Assembly (NCBI RefSeq): GCF_963678635.1
Contig: NW_026970879.1
Span: 50,048-114,047, forward strand
Direction: 5' to 3'
Length of the DNA stretch: 64,000 nucleotides
DNA from: Symsagittifera roscoffensis
Lineage: Eukaryota; Xenacoelomorpha; Acoela; Convolutidae
Positions 25,346-34,723 of this stretch are shown piece by piece (within the stretch, counting starts at the first letter, position 1; each line of letters begins with the position of its first letter). The notes under the pieces are model-generated. The model had not been told where the DNA came from, made no database searches, and worked only from the letters and a program-made list of their open reading frames with translations. The position numbers were made by a program, and so were the translations under genes.

Positions 25346-25374
25346 TTGTATTTTTATAAAAACAATTATATAAT
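25346..25374 (+). promoter_or_regulatory. Promoter before the 199-aa gene
   Basis: TTGTAT (25346-25351), 17 bases, TATAAT (25369-25374). It repeats the cassette at 21594-21622 almost base for base and lies 35 bases before the ATG at 25409. Confidence 0.55.
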
Positions 25375-25408
25375 GATTATATAAAAACAATATATTGAGG
25401 TTATTTTG

Positions 25409-26005
25409 ATGAATAAATATGAAAATAAAATACAACATGTTGATGCTAAACATATATCTAATGAATTAAATACATATAATAAAAAAATAAAATGTGATAT
25501 AGATTTTAGTGAATATTATTTAGATACATTAAATGATTATGATCCAAAATGTATTTTATCTCCTATTTATGATAATAAAAATTTTTTAATTAGTGGTGAT
25601 TTAAAATATAACGATATGTATCTTTTTGTATTTGAATGTTTTAATGATAATCAAATAGTTCAAGAAATTTGGCAAATCATAAAAAATAAATATTTTAAAG
25701 GTCAACCTTATAATATACATAAATGTCTTGATTATGATAATTATTTTTTTGATGAAAAATGGTGGGATAAAGAGTATCCTGAAATTTCAATATACATAAA
25801 TGAAAATATTATTTTAAAAGTCAATATTAATATTTTTTTTACTATTGATTGGAATGCCAATCAATATAATTATGATGCTTATTGCTTACATAATTATACA
25901 GCTTCTGTATTACATATTGAAAAATTACAGAAATTATATATTATAAATAATTATACTTTAGAAAATAAGCATAATATTGAATATATACCAAATAATGAAA
26001 TATAA
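25409..26005 (+). CDS. Hypothetical protein, Tyr/Asp/Asn-rich
   Basis: About 198-aa acidic protein with no recognised domain. The frame also opens with a TTG directly before this ATG; ATG 25409 is preferred, with GAGG (25397-25400) 8 bases upstream. Visible features are a DYDPKCILSPIYD segment, an aromatic cluster FFDEKWWDKEYPE (about 112-124) and no signal peptide or membrane helix. It has its own promoter and is followed by a 43-aa gene. It may be an anti-host or accessory protein; this is a guess. Confidence 0.55.
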   Translation: MNKYENKIQHVDAKHISNELNTYNKKIKCDIDFSEYYLDTLNDYDPKCILSPIYDNKNFLISGDLKYNDMYLFVFECFNDNQIVQEIWQIIKNKYFKGQPYNIHKCLDYDNYFFDEKWWDKEYPEISIYINENIILKVNINIFFTIDWNANQYNYDAYCLHNYTASVLHIEKLQKLYIINNYTLENKHNIEYIPNNEI

Positions 26006-26029
26006 ATATAAATATAAAGGTGGTGAAAT

Positions 26030-26161
26030 ATGAAATTTTTAAGAAAAATTTTCGGTATAAAAAAATGGGTTACAATTACAAGTATTAATTATATTCAAAC
26101 AAAAGATATCCATTATATGGAGATTCAAGAAAATAATAAAACTACTCTTGTATTATTATAA
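26030..26161 (+). CDS. Small basic protein (43 aa)
   Basis: Short gene starting MKFLRKIFGIKKWVTITS and ending LVLL, preceded by the strongest ribosome site in the block (AAGGTGGTG, 26017-26025). A basic N-terminal amphipathic stretch is followed by beta-like segments. The stop is one base from the stop of the convergent gp45-like gene. Conserved exactly at 58988-59119. Function unknown. Confidence 0.6.
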   Translation: MKFLRKIFGIKKWVTITSINYIQTKDIHYMEIQENNKTTLVLL

Positions 26162-26162
26162 A

Positions 26163-26735
26163 TTATTGTGGTGAGCTTGTTGTGCCACCTTGACTATCTA
26201 TATGTGTATGTGAACTTAAATTAGTATTTGAATCTGTAAAACTTGGTGCTTCAATAGGTACATTACTAACCAATTTTTCATTATTTAAAATAAGTGTAGC
26301 ATTATGATATTTAAGTTTTATATAATTGTCAGTTATTTCTATAACATTATCTTTAGTTTTTATAATAAAATCATTATTAATTGAAATTATTTCTACACTA
26401 CCTTTTTCATTAAAAAATATATTATTTTTTTTAATATAATTTCCAACTTTTACTTCACCAACTTTTAAATTTTTAAATCTATTTTTTTGATTTACGGGGA
26501 TACAAGCTGTTACACCTTGAGAATCTTGTATATTAAAAATAACTGCTTGAGTATCTTGTGAAGGTGCATTTGCACTTATACCATAAGGATAAATAGCATA
26601 ACTATTAAATTGTGCATTAGCGTGGCTCACTGAATAAACATGTCTAGATTCATTATCTTCCATATTATCTAATGATATATAACCAATACGGATAATATTT
26701 TTAAATTTATTTATTAAAAAATCTAATATATTCAT
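26163..26735 (-). CDS. Mu gp45-like baseplate spike protein
   Basis: 190-aa protein of the Mu gp45/gpV type, the membrane-piercing spike below the tube. It has an N-terminal OB-like part (QDTQAVIFNIQDSQG), repetitive beta strands with IITNN/VIEITDN pattern for the triple helix, and a C-terminal SHTHIDSQGGTTSSP. In this family the HxH near the tip binds an iron ion at the apex. It is the last gene of the late block and overlaps gp44 by four bases. Confidence 0.88.
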   Translation of the reverse strand: MNILDFLINKFKNIIRIGYISLDNMEDNESRHVYSVSHANAQFNSYAIYPYGISANAPSQDTQAVIFNIQDSQGVTACIPVNQKNRFKNLKVGEVKVGNYIKKNNIFFNEKGSVEIISINNDFIIKTKDNVIEITDNYIKLKYHNATLILNNEKLVSNVPIEAPSFTDSNTNLSSHTHIDSQGGTTSSPQ

Positions 26736-27856
26736 ATATTAGTCCCATACAATTGATTATTTAATATACTTTCTTCAGCTATTAAATTGTAAGCGTTTGC
26801 TTGTACAAATTCAATAGCAACTGTATTACCATCAATGCCCATATTATAAGTTATATCATTTACGAGCATTGTTTCATTTATATTACAAGTATTATCTATT
26901 ATATATATTAATTGATTTGGCTTAATAATTACTTTATTACCATTTTTATCAATAAAACTATGCCCATCTAAAACCACATTATATTGTCTTGAATTAGTTA
27001 TTTGAGTTTGCATTTTCCAAGATACCAAATTTTTTAATTTTATTGGAGTGAGAGCTTCACTTTGAACTTCAAGATAATTTCTCCCAGTTCTAATTTTATT
27101 ATCTGGTTTACTTGTATATTTTATATTACTTTGTTGTTGTGGTGTTTGGGCATTATCAATCAAATCTTGAAAATTCGGAATACTTTGATAAGTATAAGTA
27201 TTATATAATTGTGAAAAATCATAATTAACTGAAGCTTTCCAAATATTATTTTCTACATTAATAATATTTTTTAATTGATAAGTATTTAACTCACTGAATT
27301 TTTTTCCTGAATTAGCAATCACAAAAGATCCATTTTCATCTGTCAATAATACACAATATTTTTTCATTGCATATTTATTTAAAAAATCTATTACAGCTTC
27401 CCCAGAAGAAGGTGCCGATATATCTATACTTAAAAAATCCGTAGTTGCTGAATCAATAGATTTATTTTTAATATCGTATTTTAAATTTTCAATATTAAAA
27501 ACAGCGTCAACAAGTTGCATAAAATTTGTTATAGCTGTTTTTCTAAAAGATGTTGATATTTTACAATCTATTATATCACAAGTAATGTCTCTTCCAGCTA
27601 AAGAAATAGTATAATTATTATCTGAATATGAAATTGATTGTTTTTCAATATAAGCTGTCATGATTTTAATACCATCTGCCAAAATTTCAACTATAGAATT
27701 TTTAGTTATTACTAAACCTAATTCTTGAAGTTTGGAATATGTTAAATCTCCCCCAGCAACAAATTCAAATTCACCACAAAGTGATTTCATAGTTTTATTG
27801 ACTTTCGCTTCAGTAAATCCACTAAAAATAGAACCATTTATTTTAATTTCGAGCAT
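26732..27856 (-). CDS. Mu gp44-like baseplate hub protein
   Basis: 374-aa hub protein of the Mu gp44/P2 gpD type, which joins tube and spike. Seen: SFSGF-like start (NGSIFSGFTEAKVNKTMKSL), CGEFEF strand, SYSDNNYTISLAGRDITCDI (about 94-113) typical of hub domain 1, and a C-terminal NQLIYIIDNTCNINETMLVN block. It lies between gp43 and gp45 as in Mu and overlaps both. Confidence 0.85.
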   Translation of the reverse strand: MLEIKINGSIFSGFTEAKVNKTMKSLCGEFEFVAGGDLTYSKLQELGLVITKNSIVEILADGIKIMTAYIEKQSISYSDNNYTISLAGRDITCDIIDCKISTSFRKTAITNFMQLVDAVFNIENLKYDIKNKSIDSATTDFLSIDISAPSSGEAVIDFLNKYAMKKYCVLLTDENGSFVIANSGKKFSELNTYQLKNIINVENNIWKASVNYDFSQLYNTYTYQSIPNFQDLIDNAQTPQQQSNIKYTSKPDNKIRTGRNYLEVQSEALTPIKLKNLVSWKMQTQITNSRQYNVVLDGHSFIDKNGNKVIIKPNQLIYIIDNTCNINETMLVNDITYNMGIDGNTVAIEFVQANAYNLIAEESILNNQLYGTNI

Positions 27857-29135
27857 TGGTTAAAACCTTTATTTTTCCTTTTACAGCTATACTATCATTT
27901 AATGTATTTAAATTTTTAAGTGTATCTGCTTCATTAGAATCTCCATATAAATTATATGATAAAACTGAAAGAGGTGTATAAGTAAATAAATTAGTCAATA
28001 TTTTATTTGATGTATTTAATATTTTTTTATCTGATAAATCACTATATACAGATCTTAATTGAGCAATATCATTAATTAAATTATGTGAAAAAGATTGTTT
28101 AATACTAGAGTTTTGATTTTCTAAACTATTGTTATTATTATTAATTTCATCAGTTGTATTATAAATTATTTGAGATGATATTCTATATTGAGTTACTAAA
28201 GAAGATTGTTTAACTGAATCAATAATTATATTAGCATTGCTTGTGATTTGTTTTTCTTCTTCTGTAATAGGATTAGATTGAACTTTAATATTGGGACTTA
28301 AACTATCTATTGCAAAACTTTTTTGATCACTTTGATTTGTTAAAGATGTAAAAGAATTAATTGAATTACCAAATTCATTAAATCTTTTTAACCCTGCTAA
28401 CACTTGAATAATATCACTACTTAAATTATCTATACCACTGATTAAATCAGTAATTCTTATAATTAATGCAGTAGGATTATTTATTAAAGCTGTAATATTA
28501 TCTATATCGTTTTCTATTTCTTTAATAAAATTTGCAGCATCATTTATTTCATCTGCTAAAGGAGATAATACTTTTTGAATATTTTTAAGTGTATTTATAC
28601 CTATATCTTTAGCAGATTCATATGCATCTTTAAATTTTTTAAATATATTAATATTATTACCATTATCATTTATATCATTAATACAATCTGCAGCTATATC
28701 ATTAATAGTTTGTTGAGTAATTTCATCTCCAGCGATAGGAAGTGAATTATTAATTGCATTAGATACTTCAATGGCTTCAAATGAAAAATTAGCTATTCCT
28801 AATTTTGCAAATGATTGTTTTAGTGAATATATACCAGTTGATACATTAATGGTACCATAAAATGGGTGAATTAATATATGAGTTTTATTACTTTCTAAAA
28901 CTTCAATTAATTGATTTCTTTTAGTTAAATAATCGCCATCTTGTGTAGGGTCATATTCAATAATTCCATTAATGTTAAATTTTCTTAATGATTTACCTAA
29001 ATCTTGTGCTTGTCTTCTATTTGTAGATATATATTCATAATATGTTTTTCTTCTACCACCTTGAGTAACATCATTGTTTAACAAAAATTTTATTCCATCA
29101 ATCGATGCTTCCCAGGTTGAATTTAATAAACTCAT
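27843..29135 (-). CDS. Mu gp43/N-like DNA circularisation family tail protein
   Basis: 430-aa protein. The N-terminal 120 residues (STWEASIDGIKFLLNNDVTQ, GGRRKTYYEYI, then NGIIEYDPTQDGDYLTKRNQ) match the DNA_circ_N family, which in Mu is gpN/gp43, a tail or baseplate protein. The rest is helical with many Asn and Ile. Position between tape measure and gp44 agrees. The old family name does not imply DNA circularisation here. Confidence 0.85.
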   Translation of the reverse strand: MSLLNSTWEASIDGIKFLLNNDVTQGGRRKTYYEYISTNRRQAQDLGKSLRKFNINGIIEYDPTQDGDYLTKRNQLIEVLESNKTHILIHPFYGTINVSTGIYSLKQSFAKLGIANFSFEAIEVSNAINNSLPIAGDEITQQTINDIAADCINDINDNGNNINIFKKFKDAYESAKDIGINTLKNIQKVLSPLADEINDAANFIKEIENDIDNITALINNPTALIIRITDLISGIDNLSSDIIQVLAGLKRFNEFGNSINSFTSLTNQSDQKSFAIDSLSPNIKVQSNPITEEEKQITSNANIIIDSVKQSSLVTQYRISSQIIYNTTDEINNNNNSLENQNSSIKQSFSHNLINDIAQLRSVYSDLSDKKILNTSNKILTNLFTYTPLSVLSYNLYGDSNEADTLKNLNTLNDSIAVKGKIKVLTNARN

Positions 29136-29138
29136 TTA

Positions 29139-30698
29139 TTACCTCCTATACGGATTTACGCCAACATGAAAATTCGATTTGCCACCACTATGATGTGTTT
29201 TTATTGATTTTATATCAGCATTATTAGATTCAATATTTAAATTAATATTAGAGGTCATTTGTTGATTTCCAATTCCTAAAAGATTATATAAAGTTTCAGT
29301 ATTAGTTTGATTATGCATATTCATTTGTGGTTTTTCGGGTAATGTTTGATTATAAAAATCATATTTTCTTTTAGATAAATCGCCACCACCTACAACTTGC
29401 GGGGTTAACATTAAACTAGTACTTAAACCTAAAAATTTAGAAAATTCGCCCATTTTACTACTTAACCACCCCAACACACTTTTTAAACTTGTAAAAGGTT
29501 TAAGTAATTCATGACCCAAAACTTTTAAACTATTCATAAAACCTTGACCAGTTAATAAAGAAGCAAATCCTTTCCACATGCCTTTAGTTAATGCTAAACT
29601 TCCTCTAAATAGAGATAAACCTGCAATTATAGACAAGAAACCACTAGTAGTAGAATGATTTTGAGAAAAATTTCTAAATGAATTTGCAAAATGAGACATT
29701 TTATTACTTAATACATTAAGTCCATTATTTAAATGTGTTGAAGCTGCAAAACTTTGCCACATCGATGTAGTAATATCAAAAAATGCATTTTTAATTTTTA
29801 TTAAAGGAGCAATGGTCCCTGTTTGAGTTAAAGTTTTAGATATATTTTTAGCATCTTTATGAGTATTAAACCATTCTTTTACTGCTAAATTTAATTCTTT
29901 GTTAGTCATAGCACCCGTAGAAATCATTTGATCAAAAGCTTGTCTTTCATAAGGTGTCTTAAAACTCATTCCTTGCATTTTAGCAAGAATACCTTTTAAT
30001 TGTAAACCTTTATCATTTAATGAATTTAATATTTCATTTGTAATTTTTCCAGATTGATTGACTTGTGTAAATAATCTAGTTATTTCATTTGATGAGATAC
30101 CTGTATAAGTAGATATGTCTAACTGTTTTTGTAAATCATTGAAAGAACTTTTACCACCTTTACCTTGTTCAAGCAATAATCTAAAGGAATTTGTTAATTC
30201 ACTCATAGGCTTATTTGTATCTATAGATAATTGTCGCATATTTGACATATATTTATTTAAATTTTTAATATTGGGTAATAAAACTGATAATCTTTTTTGG
30301 TCTTGCTCTAAATTAGAAGCTTTTACAGCAGAACCCGCTACAATTCCACCAACTGCTAATCCTTTTAATAAATTATTATTACTTATACCACCAAAAGAAC
30401 TTTTAATTTTGCTGCCAACAATAGCAACAGAATTGCCGATATTTTGCACAAATCTATCAAATAATGATAAATTATTAGTTTTAATATTGTTAGACATTCC
30501 TTTTAAATTATTAGATATTTTTGAAGTATTTTTTTTAACTGATTCAATATTTTTATTAAAATTTTTAGAAGAATTATTGGCTTTTTGAAAACTTCCACTT
30601 ATTTCTTGATTAAAATTAGAAAAGTTTTTTTTAATATTATTTAAAGTTTTAGAAAATTCATCTATAGCTCTAATATTATATGATACTGAAAAAGCCAT
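29139..30698 (-). CDS. Tape measure protein
   Basis: 519-aa protein with a long Asn/Ser/Lys-rich coiled N-terminal region (1-90), a hydrophobic glycine-rich stretch (LLKGLAVGGIVAGSAVKASN, about 111-130), the helical core typical of tape measures (MRQLSIDTNKPMSELTNSFR), and further hydrophobic segments near residues 345-380. At about 0.15 nm per residue it implies a tail near 75-80 nm. In Mu this gene follows the chaperone; here gp46, gp47, gp48 and a fibre lie between them. Confidence 0.85.
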   Translation of the reverse strand: MAFSVSYNIRAIDEFSKTLNNIKKNFSNFNQEISGSFQKANNSSKNFNKNIESVKKNTSKISNNLKGMSNNIKTNNLSLFDRFVQNIGNSVAIVGSKIKSSFGGISNNNLLKGLAVGGIVAGSAVKASNLEQDQKRLSVLLPNIKNLNKYMSNMRQLSIDTNKPMSELTNSFRLLLEQGKGGKSSFNDLQKQLDISTYTGISSNEITRLFTQVNQSGKITNEILNSLNDKGLQLKGILAKMQGMSFKTPYERQAFDQMISTGAMTNKELNLAVKEWFNTHKDAKNISKTLTQTGTIAPLIKIKNAFFDITTSMWQSFAASTHLNNGLNVLSNKMSHFANSFRNFSQNHSTTSGFLSIIAGLSLFRGSLALTKGMWKGFASLLTGQGFMNSLKVLGHELLKPFTSLKSVLGWLSSKMGEFSKFLGLSTSLMLTPQVVGGGDLSKRKYDFYNQTLPEKPQMNMHNQTNTETLYNLLGIGNQQMTSNINLNIESNNADIKSIKTHHSGGKSNFHVGVNPYRR

Positions 30699-30738
30699 TT
30701 TTTAATTCCTTATATTATATATGTATTTTAAAATTTTG

Positions 30739-31635
30739 TTAATCTACCCAACCCAATATGTATATCTTGTCTGAATAGTTACCAACTATATTTTGACCAG
30801 TTCTAATACGATAAAATGTTTCTGAATTACCTTTAACATCTAATAATGCTGTAGCATAAACTGATTCTTCTAAAGAAAAATTATTATTAGCAGTATTGAA
30901 ATAACCTTGACCTTTCAATAAATTAATACCATTAGCATTATTTCTATTAATACTTATCGAGCCACTATTAGCATTAGAAGTATTATTGCCTGTCATTTGG
31001 TACTCAAAATCAAAAGAATAATATATATATTGTTTTTTTGACAAATCCATATGGGTTATTGTCCCATCTTCATTTATCATAGGTATATTAGTTAAATCTA
31101 TCGTTAATATTAGTGATCCAATATAAGGATTTGGGGACTTGTCTGTAGATACAACTGTTTCTCTACCGTTCCATATTTTTAAACCTAAACCGTTTTGTTG
31201 AATTATAAATTTATCTATTAAAGAATTAAATATTATATCATAATACCTATTAGCCACAATATATCCCGCGGTTAAATCTTCCGTTGGATTTTGCAAAATA
31301 ACTATTTTTTTTACACCAATACCATCAATGTTTACAGTTAGTGCACCACTATTAGTATTTGATGTATAAAATCTTACTTTTAATCCATTTACATATTCTT
31401 TTAAAGGTTGACTATTTGTAGCATTTAAAACAATAGAATTTTCTGTACCTGTATCTTCATAAAAATCATATACACATGCTGACTTAGTTAATACTTTGCC
31501 TAGTTGGTTTAAATCATTACCATCTAAACTTAAATTTGCACCACTAATAACATTTTCCAATTCTAAAGGAATTTGGTTAAAATCTTCAGCATTTAGACTA
31601 GTTTCTCCATTTATCATAATTGGTATATTTTTCAT
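30739..31635 (-). CDS. Tail fibre protein (downstream of gp48)
   Basis: 298-aa protein at the classical fibre position after the gp48-like gene. Its first half resembles fibre shaft modules: SLNAEDFNQIPLE, then KEYVNGLKVRFYTSNTNSGA and LTVNIDGIGVKKIV ('vn~~g~~v~~~~~~tNtga~tlnv~glg~~~i'). The second half is beta-rich, ending RIRTGQNIVGNYSDKIYI. It probably contacts the host surface. No chaperone gene follows. Confidence 0.7.
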   Translation of the reverse strand: MKNIPIMINGETSLNAEDFNQIPLELENVISGANLSLDGNDLNQLGKVLTKSACVYDFYEDTGTENSIVLNATNSQPLKEYVNGLKVRFYTSNTNSGALTVNIDGIGVKKIVILQNPTEDLTAGYIVANRYYDIIFNSLIDKFIIQQNGLGLKIWNGRETVVSTDKSPNPYIGSLILTIDLTNIPMINEDGTITHMDLSKKQYIYYSFDFEYQMTGNNTSNANSGSISINRNNANGINLLKGQGYFNTANNNFSLEESVYATALLDVKGNSETFYRIRTGQNIVGNYSDKIYILGWVD

Positions 31636-31647
31636 TAAATTAATCCT

Positions 31648-32313
31648 TTAATTAGTTGTAAAATTATCATTATTTTGTAAAATAAAATGATCATTATTTT
31701 GCATTTTAATTTTAAATATTGGACCGTTAGTTCGATTAAAATTAACAGTGCATGTACTTGGTATTAATTTAAGTATAAAACATTCAATATTTAAAAGATA
31801 GCCACTTTCTCCAAAAAACCATGGGAATGTAATGGGGAATATAGTACTAATTGATGTGTCTAAAAATGTAATGAATAATTCATAAGTTGAAATATTTGGG
31901 TCAGATTGTGGATCTTGAGCAAATCTTGTTGTGATTGTCGCTGAATAACCAAGTATATTAATTATTTCTTCTAAGTCGCTAACTGTTTGAACACCGCGAG
32001 CTTTAATTTTAGCAATACACTGATTTCTTCTTTTTTCCAATGAAACATCAGTGTTAAAACATTGATCAGGAATGCCTAATTGTTTTTCCCATTCTTCAAT
32101 AAATTTTTCGGTAACTGTAATATCAAATTGAGTTGATATTTGATTTAAATAATCTCTAAATTTATTGTCTTCGATCGTTAAACTATTTATTAATTTAAAC
32201 AGATTAGAATTAATAATATTTGTTGCATTCCAACCTTTACCTTGAGGCAAATATTTAGCAAATATATGTCCACCATCATTTTTATCAAGTAAATTAAAAA
32301 ACTTATTGATCAT
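31648..32313 (-). CDS. Mu gp48-like baseplate protein (DUF2313)
   Basis: 221-aa protein of the DUF2313/YmfQ family, the outer wedge protein linking baseplate and fibres. N-terminal YLPQGKGWNA, then the conserved LEKRRNQCIAKIKARGVQTV (131-150 region) and LEEIINILGYSATI blocks are clear. Its start overlaps the gp47 stop by four bases. Confidence 0.88.
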   Translation of the reverse strand: MINKFFNLLDKNDGGHIFAKYLPQGKGWNATNIINSNLFKLINSLTIEDNKFRDYLNQISTQFDITVTEKFIEEWEKQLGIPDQCFNTDVSLEKRRNQCIAKIKARGVQTVSDLEEIINILGYSATITTRFAQDPQSDPNISTYELFITFLDTSISTIFPITFPWFFGESGYLLNIECFILKLIPSTCTVNFNRTNGPIFKIKMQNNDHFILQNNDNFTTN

Positions 32314-33680
32314 GCAAATACCACATTACCTTGTACAGCAATTTCACCATCATTTATGATTACATTATTTAATGGTGTAGTTAATGTATAACTTTCTAAA
32401 GATTCACCTGTAACATCATCAATTGTTTTTAATATTGTTAAATTAATATCGTTAATATTAATATTACCATTATTTTCTTCATTTAATTCAACACCATTAA
32501 TCATATTTTTATTTCTAAAAAATTGTCTTATATTTTCTTTAATAGCAATTTGCATTGTGTTGGTATTAGGTATTATATTAGAAAAATTAAAATTTATATA
32601 TATAGGTGATAATGATAATACTTGTATATTATCAGAAACAAGATTTATAGGTGCTATTGACATAATTTGAGTTTTAATATTAGCATTGTCTGTCGTTGTT
32701 GTAATGATAGAGTCACTTTGATCTTTAACACAAAATATCGTTGTAAAACCAGATTGATTTTTAAAATAATTATTATCATCTAAACCATGTGTAGCTCTTA
32801 AAACAAAACATCTTGTCACACCATTAACTTTTTTAGCTTGGTTAATGATAGATTGGGCATTAAAATTAGTTATTGGGTTTTGCCAAGCATCTTCTATACG
32901 AGATTTATAATTATTTTCTTCTTCTGTATCCGTACCACCTGTTAAACCGTTTAAAGTAACATAAGCATTATTATTTACATTTGAAATGGGTGTTTGTAAA
33001 GCTAAAGAAGCTCCACTTGAAAGATTAGTTTTTACACCATTTTCTTCACATTGTACTTGTACATTGCTGACATAATAAGTAGATAATATTGTACCTGTAG
33101 CGGGGGAAATAGTATTTATATCTATATTAAAAGTTACTTCAATTTCATTAATAACTGTTACAGTTTTTGTACCATTATATTCATTTTCATTAGCTCCACT
33201 AATTAAAATATTTATGCCTGTTGCTAAATTGTGAGAACCTGAAAAAGTAATAGTTGCCAAACCGCCTGTTTGTGTAATTTGTAATACAGTATTATTATTT
33301 TTTGAAATAGTAGAATTAGATAAAGTTTTATAAGTTAATGATCCATTTGATATTAAAGTTTGCGCTGGTATTGTAACACAATTTTGTATTCCTGAAAATA
33401 CTACTATTCCTTGAGATGATGTTGGTTTTCCTAAAGATAAATTAACCAATCCACCCCAAAAATTTAAAACAGATAAATCAGCATAATTATCAAGGAATAA
33501 ACCTGTTTGTATGGTATCTAATAATTGATACATATCAAAAAATCTATACCCAGAAGATTGAACTAATGAAGTTAATAAAGCATTTTTTAAAAAAGGGTTA
33601 CTTTGAGGCAAAGCATTTTGTACATCTGCTTTTTGTCTATTTACAATATCAGATGCATTATTAGGTAATTTTATAGCCAT
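32310..33680 (-). CDS. Baseplate protein gp47/J-like with FCCH-like insert
   Basis: 456-aa baseplate wedge protein of the Mu gp47 / P2 gpJ family; this copy is complete and spans the junction of the two genome copies. The J pattern is seen in SSQGIVVFSGIQNCVTIPAQ (88-107), a C-terminal block with GLTGGTDTEEENNYKSRIED (245-264) and AKKVNGVTRCFV. Between them (about 132-198) is an inserted beta domain with GLATITFSGSHNLATGINIL and a NGTKTVTVI strand, like the FCCH-type modules in the gene at 11617-12705. The next gene overlaps by four bases. Confidence 0.9.
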   Translation of the reverse strand: MAIKLPNNASDIVNRQKADVQNALPQSNPFLKNALLTSLVQSSGYRFFDMYQLLDTIQTGLFLDNYADLSVLNFWGGLVNLSLGKPTSSQGIVVFSGIQNCVTIPAQTLISNGSLTYKTLSNSTISKNNNTVLQITQTGGLATITFSGSHNLATGINILISGANENEYNGTKTVTVINEIEVTFNIDINTISPATGTILSTYYVSNVQVQCEENGVKTNLSSGASLALQTPISNVNNNAYVTLNGLTGGTDTEEENNYKSRIEDAWQNPITNFNAQSIINQAKKVNGVTRCFVLRATHGLDDNNYFKNQSGFTTIFCVKDQSDSIITTTTDNANIKTQIMSIAPINLVSDNIQVLSLSPIYINFNFSNIIPNTNTMQIAIKENIRQFFRNKNMINGVELNEENNGNININDINLTILKTIDDVTGESLESYTLTTPLNNVIINDGEIAVQGNVVFA

Positions 33681-33687
33681 AATATAA

Positions 33688-34128
33688 TTAATTCCCAGTA
33701 TTTTTCCATAATGAATAACTCCAAAGATTGCTATTATTAATAGTGTTGCCAGTAATTATTATAGTTATATCATTATTATTTTGTATTTTTGTTTGCACAT
33801 TTATATTTTCTAAATAATTTTCATCTAAAAGCCATTGCAAACTTTCTAATGTATAAGTTTTAGCTAAATTTCTAATATTGTTATTTAATCTTGATTGATC
33901 TAACAACCACAATTTAGATCCATGCTTAAAAGAGATATATAATTGGTCTGCTATATAACCTCTTCTTTTACTAGCTTCTTCAACTTCAGATGATGCAGCT
34001 CTTTGATCAGTATATAAACTTAATAAGATAGATGTATCAAAATTATTTACTTGTTCAAAATCTCCATTATTATCAAAATTAATATCATAATAATCTAAAT
34101 AATTTTTTTGTAATTTTATATCTATCAT
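33688..34128 (-). CDS. Mu gp46-like baseplate protein (copy 2)
   Basis: Protein identical to the gp46-like gene at 718-1158, with the same SILLSLYTDQRA and GSKLWLLD motifs. It is coupled to the chaperone extension upstream (ATGA) and followed 7 bases later by the intact gp47-like gene. Confidence 0.9.
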   Translation of the reverse strand: MIDIKLQKNYLDYYDINFDNNGDFEQVNNFDTSILLSLYTDQRAASSEVEEASKRRGYIADQLYISFKHGSKLWLLDQSRLNNNIRNLAKTYTLESLQWLLDENYLENINVQTKIQNNNDITIIITGNTINNSNLWSYSLWKNTGN

Positions 34129-34304
34129 TTTATTTTATTAGCCTTTTCAATTTCTTTTATTATATTGCAAGCATGATAAGATAATCTTTTGATTTTAGTT
34201 ATGGGCATATATTCTAATTCTTTTAAATTTAAACCGCCCCGATAAAAATATATTAAATTAAATATTTCTTTTTCTATTTCTATTTCATCGAAGCTAGTAT
34301 AAAA
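34125..34304 (-). CDS. Chaperone frameshift extension (copy 2)
   Basis: Same -1 frame extension as at 1155-1334, base-identical in this stretch, including the missing start codon and the LNLKELEYMPITK motif. Conservation of the open frame in both copies supports expression by frameshifting from the gene at 34280-34723. Confidence 0.7.
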   Translation of the reverse strand, partial: FYTSFDEIEIEKEIFNLIYFYRGGLNLKELEYMPITKIKRLSYHACNIIKEIEKANKIK

Positions 34305-34723
34305 TTATTGACATATTCACCAAAACAAGTTTCTATATCATCAATTTTTAATAATTCAAAAATAGAATTAACCATACATTCTTTTTTTTCATCTTTTTGT
34401 AAATAACACATACCTTTTACAATTAATATTTTTTTAAAATTCTCTAAATTATTTGCCATTTTTTCACCTTGCATAGACAAAAAAGTTGATATTTGTTTTG
34501 CTGGCATTTCATTGTCTGAATTTTCATCTTTTGTTGATGTATCATCTTGGATAGGATCTGATTTATTAATAGCTCTTAAAAATGAGTCTTTAATTTCAAG
34601 GTGACTATGTAATACTTTAGAATTAGGTGCAGAGATAACTAACTCATTAAATTCTTCAATTTGCCCTTTGTGATGACAAGTTACTGGTTTTTCTAAATTT
34701 ATAAATATTTCATCTTTAATCAT
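34280..34723 (-). CDS. Tail assembly chaperone (copy 2)
   Basis: 147 aa; twin of 1310-1753 with one amino-acid change (Leu116 to Cys), caused by a small local rearrangement of bases (tcaatt to acatt context), plus a silent change nearby. The C-terminus and shift region are unchanged. Confidence 0.7.
   Translation of the reverse strand: MIKDEIFINLEKPVTCHHKGQIEEFNELVISAPNSKVLHSHLEIKDSFLRAINKSDPIQDDTSTKDENSDNEMPAKQISTFLSMQGEKMANNLENFKKILIVKGMCYLQKDEKKECMVNSIFELLKIDDIETCFGEYVNNFILASMK

Larger units (their letters stand above)
1..32970. repeat. Tandem phage genome, copy 1
   Basis: Complete unit of a directly repeated phage genome. Position 1 aligns with 32971, and the same gene order and orientation recur throughout. 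Unit length is 32970 bp here and about 32958 bp in copy 2. The difference is a 12-bp contraction near 5.7 kb plus single-base indels in two non-coding stretches. The junction between copies lies inside the intact gp47-like gene, so the cut point used here is arbitrary. No host DNA separates the copies. Confidence 0.95.

Noticed and set aside
30115-30588. 157-codon plus-strand ORF inside the tape measure gene (also 63073-63546)
   Set aside because: Antisense to a well-supported gene, no ribosome site, composition is the mirror of the coiled tape measure; treated as a shadow.
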